NCBI GenBank assembly: GCA_945861915.1
Contig: CAMAWK010000016.1
Location: 1-21,684 of the forward strand
Origin: Flavobacterium psychrophilum
GTDB taxonomy: Bacteria > Bacteroidota > Bacteroidia > Flavobacteriales > Flavobacteriaceae
Length of the DNA: 21,684 nucleotides
Reading direction: 5' to 3'
Positions within the stretch are counted from its first letter, which is position 1; each line of letters opens with the position of its first letter. This document shows, piece after piece, positions 16,203-21,684 of this stretch. Under the pieces are notes generated by a model. That model was given only the letters and a program-made list of their open reading frames with translations. It had not been told where the DNA came from and made no database searches. The position numbers and the translations under genes are program-made.

Positions 16203-17519
16203 TTAATTTATAAGTAAATCCCATTGTGTTGAGACTCTAATAGCATCTAGAAGCATATCTTGGTTTCCATCAAACTGTCTTAAACAGACTGCTGCAGGTT
16301 GAACATCAGGTAAAGTTCCTGTTATAGGACCAAGGAAGGTTTCTATTGGTTCGGTTCCAAAATTTTCGTTTTCGTCAAATATATAAAGTGAAACAGAATC
16401 GTTATTTGCACCAACTACACTGCTGTATTTTAAAACCACTAAATAATTCTGATCATAGTTTAACTTTTTAACTGAATTCGTTTGTGTAGGTGAGGTACCT
16501 GAGAAACTTAAACCCAAAGTATATTGGCTGACATCATTTGCAATCGGTATAGAAAAAATATTTCCTCTAAAACTTGCAGAACTACTCGGTACAAAAGTTG
16601 CCGCAGAAGCATGGAAAAAATAACTCGCTGGTGGAATAGTCGCAGTTGAAGTTGGAGCTTTTACCTTAACTACAAATGAAATATAAATTGGAGTTCCTTC
16701 TGATTGTTCAGCAAATTGTTTATTACTATCAGCACCATTTGCATCTAATATAGCTGCTAATCCTAATGCATCACCATAGTAATTTGAGAATGACAAACTA
16801 GCTGAACTGGTGGTTTGTATTGGAGTACTAGCGCCACTATGTATAGCCCACCCCGAGTTAGTAATATCTGAAAGAATGGTTGATGAAGGATACTCAAAAT
16901 TTTCTTGTAGAAGAGCTGGTTTGTTTTCTACTTTTAAGATTGTTGATATACCAGCTGTATCATACGGACTATTTGCGGCTTGAGTAGCAGTAATTGTTGT
17001 TGTACCAATAGATAAAATAGTAACGGTTGCTCCACTTACAGTTGCTACAGATGTATTACTGCTTGTATATGTAAATGCACCTGCGCTATTTGATGTTGGT
17101 GCTGTTATTACAAATGGAGTATCTCCTATTGTCTTGGTAGGAATTGTAAAAGAACTCAAGGTAGGTGGCTCAAATTCTGTTACATTAAAAATTGCAGTTG
17201 TAGAAACTTCGGCATATTTTTGATAATTTGACTGTGTTGCAGTTATTGTTGTTGTTCCGATTCCTACAATTGTTATAGTTGAATCTGTAATTACTGCCAC
17301 TGAAGTATCACTGCTTTTATAAGAAAACGAACCAGGTCGGTTTGAAGTAGGTGCTATTAATTGAAATGGAGCGCTTGAAAATTGTTTTGTTGGGACATTA
17401 AATGAACCTAATTCAGTTGGCAAACCAACTGTAACATCTTCGGTACTACAAGAAATCACCAAAAAAGTTAAGCCCAATGCATTAACTAAAAGCAATGTTA
17501 TTTTAGAAAAAAATTTCAT
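16203..17519 (-). CDS. Surface lipoprotein with two tandem Ig-like repeats and a LamG-like C-terminal domain
   Basis: The start at 17519 (MKFFSK) gives 438 residues with a lipoprotein signal ending 'FLVISC' (acylated Cys24) and a following STED. The longer in-frame start at 17573 would add 18 residues ahead of the signal and is unlikely. Residues 37-113 and 121-197 are two copies of a bacterial Ig-like unit of ~77 residues: both have 'F.(V/I)PTK', 'APTSN..G.F.Y.SS.TSVA' and 'IGTTTITATQ'. The remainder, from ~205, resembles a concanavalin/LamG-like region common in Bacteroidota surface proteins ('NSGWAIHSG' and 'VCLRQFDGNQDMLLDAIRVST'). Probable role is binding at the cell surface; the ligand is unknown. 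It is first in line before the porin-peptidase-porin genes, 22 nt from the porin. Confidence 0.8.
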   Translation of the reverse strand: MKFFSKITLLLVNALGLTFLVISCSTEDVTVGLPTELGSFNVPTKQFSSAPFQLIAPTSNRPGSFSYKSSDTSVAVITDSTITIVGIGTTTITATQSNYQKYAEVSTTAIFNVTEFEPPTLSSFTIPTKTIGDTPFVITAPTSNSAGAFTYTSSNTSVATVSGATVTILSIGTTTITATQAANSPYDTAGISTILKVENKPALLQENFEYPSSTILSDITNSGWAIHSGASTPIQTTSSASLSFSNYYGDALGLAAILDANGADSNKQFAEQSEGTPIYISFVVKVKAPTSTATIPPASYFFHASAATFVPSSSASFRGNIFSIPIANDVSQYTLGLSFSGTSPTQTNSVKKLNYDQNYLVVLKYSSVVGANNDSVSLYIFDENENFGTEPIETFLGPITGTLPDVQPAAVCLRQFDGNQDMLLDAIRVSTQWDLLIN

Positions 17520-17547
17520 AAGTTGATATTTATTGTTTTTATGGGTC

Positions 17548-17614
17548 TCCGAAGTTATCGGAAGAATGAGCATACCATTATTTGTATTCTCGACCTATTT
17601 TCGGTCTTGCTCAT
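17548..17614 (-). ncRNA. Candidate structured leader RNA of the lipoprotein gene
   Basis: On the minus strand ATGAGCA (17614-17608) pairs with TGCTCAT (17572-17566) and encloses two smaller stems, GACC/GGTC and ATAC/GTAT, giving a possible three-way junction. A second hairpin, TCCGA-TAACT-TCGGA, follows at 17562-17548. The start codon of the lipoprotein lies 28 nt further on. No known riboswitch class was recognised. It could be a regulatory leader, an attenuator or an mRNA-processing element. Confidence 0.4.
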
Positions 17615-17628
17615 TTCATATTATTTTA

Positions 17629-20265
17629 TTAATTTTCAATTATAATTTTTTGAACAGACTCAGTTTTGCCAGAACGAATTTTAGCAAAATAAACCCCTGA
17701 ACGAACTGATTTTACATCAATTTGATTGTTTATGGAACCTGAACTTAAAACCGCTTTTCCAGTTATATCAAATAGAGTGATATTGATGTTAGAATCAAGG
17801 GAAGAATTGATATTCAAAACCCCGTTTTTAACTGGATTTGGATATATTAAAACAGACTTGAAGTTATTATCTTCAATACCCAAAGCATCAACTTCTCCAA
17901 TAGCAAAATCTCCAAAAGTTGAAATACCTGTAGCTGTTGCATTGGCATCAGTAGGAATTCCATTGATTGTATTATTTAACCAATTCGAACCATCATACAA
18001 ACGTATTTTATAATTAGCTGGAGTAGAACCTGCATCAATATCAGCGTTTGAATAAGTAAAAGCAGCACTGTAAGTTCCAAAACCAGCTAAAGAATCATTG
18101 GTGAGGGTCCATATTTTGTTCACACTTTTTGTACTATCGAGACCCGAAGTGGCAATTTGAGGATGATCTGTAATATTTATTTTGGCGGTCAATCCTCCAA
18201 CAGCTGATGTATTTGCTGTAAATGTTACAACCAAAGGAGTGTAATTATTTGAATCCCCAATGGCATAACTAAATGTTGGACTTATATTTGAAGAAGTTAC
18301 TTTTTTCAAATTCCCCACAACCCATCCAGTAGATTGCCCAGCACCTGCAATAGTTCCAGAAGTTCCAATTGTTAACGTATTTACTCCAGTAGTAATTTTA
18401 CCTGATAAAAAAGTAAGCGTTCCATTGACTGTTACATCTCCTATTAGGCTAATTGCTGTAGCCGGTAGGCTTTGATTTACTGTAAATGTTCCTGAAACTG
18501 ACGTAGGACCATTAATGTTTTTTGGAGTTGTACCACTTAGAATTAAATTTTTATAATCCGTTCTGGCTGTCACCGTTTGAGCTCCTGTAGCTGTACGTAA
18601 ATATTCTACAGTGCTATTGGCTCCTAAGGTAAGATTTTCAGCTCCAAGAAATTGAATCGCTCCAAAACTATCATTCGAAGTCCCAACATTACTTGAAACA
18701 AAACCTGTCAATTTAGGCACTTTTACCGTTCCATTGACAATGATAGAACCTCCTGAAGGTATTGTTATAAAAGCAGACGAAGCACTTGTTGGTGTTACAA
18801 GTGTAGATGTAGCATCAACCAAAATATTTTTTATTACAGGGGTAGAACTAAAAGTAACATTTGCACCATTTATAATAGAAATAGTACCAAAACTTTTTGT
18901 GCTTGAAGAAGATACTGTAACTGCATCATAAATTACCTCCAAATTGTTATCAAATATATTTCCAAAAGATATGGCTGTAGTCCCTTTATATATTACCTTT
19001 TGATTTCCAGAAGTAGGTGCGCTTACATCTAAATTTCCAGTTCCAGCGGGTCCTATTGAAGCTCCTGAATTTAGAGTCAAAGTGATTGCTGCTTGAGTAG
19101 CATTTCCTAGACGTATTTTTGTCCCATTAGCAGGATCCGAGCCAACAGTCCAAACTCCGTCAAGCGTTACCGCAGTTGTATTTCTAATTTCAAAAACCTT
19201 AGAGGCATCTGTAAAATTTGCTGGAGCAGCTCCGGTTCCATCGGTATTTAAACCCCAATTAGCAATATCTGTTAACAATCCTGTTCCTTTATAGTAATAA
19301 GTTGTTGCAATAGATTGAATAGGATTACTTGTAACACTTTCATCCGAATAGTTGAAGGCTTTATCTACTGTATACACTTTATAGTAATAATCTACTCCTG
19401 GACTCAAACCTGAATCTGTGAATGATGTACCTGAACCTATATAACGAACCACACCTGCTCCAACTGGATTAGCAAATTTGTAAATACCGTTTTGTACCAA
19501 ATCATCAGATGCTGACGGAGCATTCGTAGCATAACGAACCACCATATAACCTCCACCGTCTACACCACCACTGGCTGCACTCCAACTCACATTAGCACCA
19601 CCACCTACTGTACCTGTCGCTATAATAGACCCAGGAGAATTCGGAGCAGTGGTATCGGGAGAGTTGGCTTGATAAACAACAAAATCATCTATATCCACTG
19701 AATACCCTCCAGTTGCAGCGTCAATGGTAAATCCTGCAACACCAAAGTTACCTGCTATAGTAGCATTAGTAGTAATAGAAACAGCTACTTTTGTCCAAGT
19801 TAAAACGTTAGTAGATAATCCCGCATCTATACTTTGTTTAGTCCCCACTGGAGGTGCTTGTGTTGCCGAAGTATTATCAACAAATATATCAACAGTATTT
19901 GCTTCAAGAGCTATTGTTGAAGCAGATTTATACCAAAATTGAATCTGATAAGTGGTATTTGGAGCAAATGCTCCTGTTATTTGAGGAGAATAGAAATTTT
20001 TTAATGTTCCATTAGCTGATCCCAACGAAACAAATTTAGGACCACTACGTCCACCTGTTGCATTAAGTACCCTCACAACATTTTGAGTTGTATTAGCAGT
20101 CCAAAGGGTAGTTGATAGATTCGCTGCTGATGCACTACCGCCAGCCAAAGTAGCTGAATGATTTTCAAATCCGCCATCATGAACAGAATATACACCAATA
20201 CCCGTTTGAGAGTGAGTAATAAGTGTAAAAATTAAGGTAAAAATTAAGTAAAAACTCTTTTTCAT
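17629..20265 (-). CDS. Large secreted protein with jelly-roll, FN3 and T9SS type A sorting domains
   Basis: This 878-residue protein has a signal peptide (to about residue 20, 'LITHSQ'). Then come a carbohydrate-binding-like jelly-roll region (~28-200, ending 'VDIDDFVVYQA'), a fibronectin type III-like domain (~207-312, 'SPGVDYYYKVYTVD') and a long Thr/Ser/Asn-rich beta-repeat region (~322-780) like those of surface adhesins. It ends in a T9SS type A sorting domain (~800-878, 'YPNPVKNGVLNIN' with 'SGVYFAKI' and the final 'QKIIIEN'). It is expected to cross the outer membrane by type IX secretion and be released or anchored on the surface. No catalytic motif was seen, so binding or adhesion is more likely than hydrolysis. 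It has its own predicted promoter and is separated by 109 nt from the lipoprotein gene. Confidence 0.85.
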   Translation of the reverse strand: MKKSFYLIFTLIFTLITHSQTGIGVYSVHDGGFENHSATLAGGSASAANLSTTLWTANTTQNVVRVLNATGGRSGPKFVSLGSANGTLKNFYSPQITGAFAPNTTYQIQFWYKSASTIALEANTVDIFVDNTSATQAPPVGTKQSIDAGLSTNVLTWTKVAVSITTNATIAGNFGVAGFTIDAATGGYSVDIDDFVVYQANSPDTTAPNSPGSIIATGTVGGGANVSWSAASGGVDGGGYMVVRYATNAPSASDDLVQNGIYKFANPVGAGVVRYIGSGTSFTDSGLSPGVDYYYKVYTVDKAFNYSDESVTSNPIQSIATTYYYKGTGLLTDIANWGLNTDGTGAAPANFTDASKVFEIRNTTAVTLDGVWTVGSDPANGTKIRLGNATQAAITLTLNSGASIGPAGTGNLDVSAPTSGNQKVIYKGTTAISFGNIFDNNLEVIYDAVTVSSSSTKSFGTISIINGANVTFSSTPVIKNILVDATSTLVTPTSASSAFITIPSGGSIIVNGTVKVPKLTGFVSSNVGTSNDSFGAIQFLGAENLTLGANSTVEYLRTATGAQTVTARTDYKNLILSGTTPKNINGPTSVSGTFTVNQSLPATAISLIGDVTVNGTLTFLSGKITTGVNTLTIGTSGTIAGAGQSTGWVVGNLKKVTSSNISPTFSYAIGDSNNYTPLVVTFTANTSAVGGLTAKINITDHPQIATSGLDSTKSVNKIWTLTNDSLAGFGTYSAAFTYSNADIDAGSTPANYKIRLYDGSNWLNNTINGIPTDANATATGISTFGDFAIGEVDALGIEDNNFKSVLIYPNPVKNGVLNINSSLDSNINITLFDITGKAVLSSGSINNQIDVKSVRSGVYFAKIRSGKTESVQKIIIEN

Positions 20266-20285
20266 GTTAAAATATTTTTGATTAA

Positions 20286-20293
20286 CAAATATA
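20286..20293 (-). promoter_or_regulatory. Predicted -7 promoter box for the large T9SS-sorted protein
   Basis: On the minus strand TATATTTG matches TAnnTTTG exactly and ends 20 nt before the start codon. A possible -33 TTTG (20320-20317) is 23 nt further upstream, slightly longer than the usual spacing. It lies directly after the terminator of the preceding gene, so independent transcription is likely. Confidence 0.5.
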
Positions 20294-20399
20294 AATTATA
20301 AGGTCCCAATAATAACCAAATTACTTTGTAATTGCATTTTAAAGCAGTAAATCTTTATTTTTATGGGATTAATGAATTAATTTTAAATTAACTCGATTG

Positions 20400-20432
20400 T
20401 TGTAAAAAAGTCCCTCACAATTTTGAGGGACT
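20400..20432 (-). terminator. Terminator of the PKD-repeat T9SS protein gene
   Basis: On the minus strand the stem AGTCCCTCA (20432-20424) pairs with TGAGGGACT (20417-20409). It has a 6-nt loop and is followed by TTTTTT. It lies 34 nt after the stop at 20467 and is a textbook intrinsic terminator. Confidence 0.92.
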
Positions 20433-20466
20433 AAGTTAAATTTATAAAACAATAATTATGAAATCA

Positions 20467-21684
20467 TTAGTTCTTAATCACACGAACTGATTTCGTGTTA
20501 GCTCCTTGGTTCACAATTATATTGTAAGCACCAGCAGCTAATCTTGAACCTACTTTATCCGTATTTGCTTTTTCAACTAAACGCCCTTGCATATCATATA
20601 CTTTCACGCTCATCGCTCCTTTAGCAGAAGTTTCGATTGTGAACTCAGATGAAGATGGATTTGGATACGCTTTTACACTGAATGCATTAGCAGATGAACC
20701 TGATAATCTAATAGGACAAAGTACTCTTTTTACATTTTGTACTTTAGGAAGACTAGAACCTGTTCCGTTTGATGCAGAACAAGTTACTTGTACAGTAGCA
20801 CCAACTGATGCAACTACATTCGTATAATCTAATACAATAGTATTTCCTGTACCACCTGTATAAGTAGCACCTGCAGGAACAGTCCATGCGTAGCTTGTTC
20901 CTAGAGTTTGAACAACTGAATACGTTTTAGTGCTACAAGAGTTAAATGTAGTTCCTCCAAGAGCTGTAATAGCTGGAGATGTTGGTGCAGCAGCACCAAC
21001 TGTTCTTATTCTAGCTTTAGAATTTCCAGTACCGTTAACCGCAAATACAGTTAATGGGAATACAGTTGTACCTGGTGCAACACCAGCGAAATTAACTGTT
21101 ATTGTACTATCAGTTCCAGTTGACAATGCAGCGAAAGGAGTACTTGTCATAACAGGTACTTCTAAAGTTCCAGTGTTTACTAATTGATAAACAGTAGTTG
21201 CTGTTGCTATAGGGCTAACGATATTTACACCAGCAGGAAGAATCCAAGCATACGAAGTAGCCGTAGCTCCTTGTACTCTTGCAGGAGTAGCTCTTAATGT
21301 TAATGGCGTTGTTTTTCCTGTGTAAGCACTTACTTTCGTTAATGCAGTTATAGAAGAAATAGCATCATCAGTAATAATTAAAGCAGTTGGAGCCGTTGGT
21401 AACGCTCTAGACAAGCTTAATGTTCTAGCTGCAGATTGACCACAACCACCAACAGATTTCACCACGATTGGCAATAATCCAATTCCAGGTTCAACACCAG
21501 CAAAGTCAATAGTAATTACATTAGAAGTACCACCTGTTAATTGATTTACACCTGTTGGTAAAGTCCAAGCATAACTAGCAGCTGTTGGAGCAACAGGAGC
21601 AGTCAAAGTAAATATAATATCAGTATCCATATAAGCACCTACTTTAGTGATTTTAGATAATTGACTTAATGAAGTTGGTACAGA
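20467..21684 (-). CDS. T9SS-sorted surface protein with PKD-like repeats, N-terminal part outside window
   Basis: The frame stays open to the window edge, so the ATG at 21630 is internal and only the last 405 residues are visible. They contain three PKD/Ig-like units, each with a 'SYAW.(L/V)P(A/T)G' core, at visible residues ~37, ~144 and ~264. The first two units also share an entry motif (ITKVGAY / LTKVSAY). A T9SS type A sorting domain closes the protein (from ~337, 'AYPNPSSSEF', 'VYDMQGRLVEK', 'LAAGAYNIIVNQG', 'KSVRVIKN'). It is probably a large repeat-rich surface or secreted protein. No enzyme motif is present in the visible part. Confidence 0.88.
   Translation of the reverse strand, partial: SVPTSLSQLSKITKVGAYMDTDIIFTLTAPVAPTAASYAWTLPTGVNQLTGGTSNVITIDFAGVEPGIGLLPIVVKSVGGCGQSAARTLSLSRALPTAPTALIITDDAISSITALTKVSAYTGKTTPLTLRATPARVQGATATSYAWILPAGVNIVSPIATATTVYQLVNTGTLEVPVMTSTPFAALSTGTDSTITVNFAGVAPGTTVFPLTVFAVNGTGNSKARIRTVGAAAPTSPAITALGGTTFNSCSTKTYSVVQTLGTSYAWTVPAGATYTGGTGNTIVLDYTNVVASVGATVQVTCSASNGTGSSLPKVQNVKRVLCPIRLSGSSANAFSVKAYPNPSSSEFTIETSAKGAMSVKVYDMQGRLVEKANTDKVGSRLAAGAYNIIVNQGANTKSVRVIKN

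Noticed and set aside
17520..17573. Longer N-terminus for the Ig-repeat lipoprotein
   Set aside because: It would place 18 polar residues before a normal lipoprotein signal peptide and would translate through the hairpin region.

Overview
The window looks like chromosomal DNA of a Flavobacterium-like member of the Bacteroidota. It is AT-rich, has Bacteroidota-type -7 boxes (TAnnTTTG) upstream of several genes, and A-rich leaders in place of strong Shine-Dalgarno sites. It encodes secreted proteins with type IX secretion (T9SS) C-terminal sorting domains, OprO/P-type porins and a myxol-type carotenoid tailoring set. Genus is inferred from gene content only.

Left part (1-4560), plus strand: two tandem paralogues combining MORN/YwqK-like repeats with a TonB-C-like domain (the first cut by the window edge), then rpsO (ribosomal protein S15) and pnp (PNPase). 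The rpsO-pnp spacer holds a terminator and a cluster of three short palindromes.

Middle (4653-8221), plus strand: a compact four-gene carotenoid operon: crtD-like desaturase, cruF-like hydratase, crtZ-like hydroxylase and a crtA-related oxygenase. Together these could supply the four steps that turn gamma-carotene into myxol. Core genes (crtE, crtB, crtI, lycopene cyclase) are absent. Just after the operon, at about 8058-8149, lies a degenerate second copy of the last codons of pnp, followed by a terminator with nearly the same spacing as the one behind the real pnp. The operon is therefore bracketed by a direct repeat of the pnp 3' end, which suggests it was inserted there as a unit. This is the most notable observation in the window.

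Right part (8238-21684), all minus strand. In transcription order: a partial T9SS-sorted protein with PKD-like repeats, with a strong terminator; a large T9SS-sorted protein (jelly-roll, FN3, beta-rich, sorting domain); an Ig-repeat lipoprotein; an OprO/P porin; an M14 metallocarboxypeptidase; a second OprO/P porin; a DctA-type C4-dicarboxylate symporter; and a MaeB-type malic enzyme/phosphotransacetylase fusion. The porin-peptidase-porin trio is translationally coupled or nearly so. It suggests an envelope peptide or anion uptake unit next to dicarboxylate import and malate-to-pyruvate conversion. A possible structured RNA lies in the leader of the lipoprotein gene.

No tRNA, rRNA, CRISPR array, transposase or integrase was seen, and no gene-free stretch exceeds about 250 bases.
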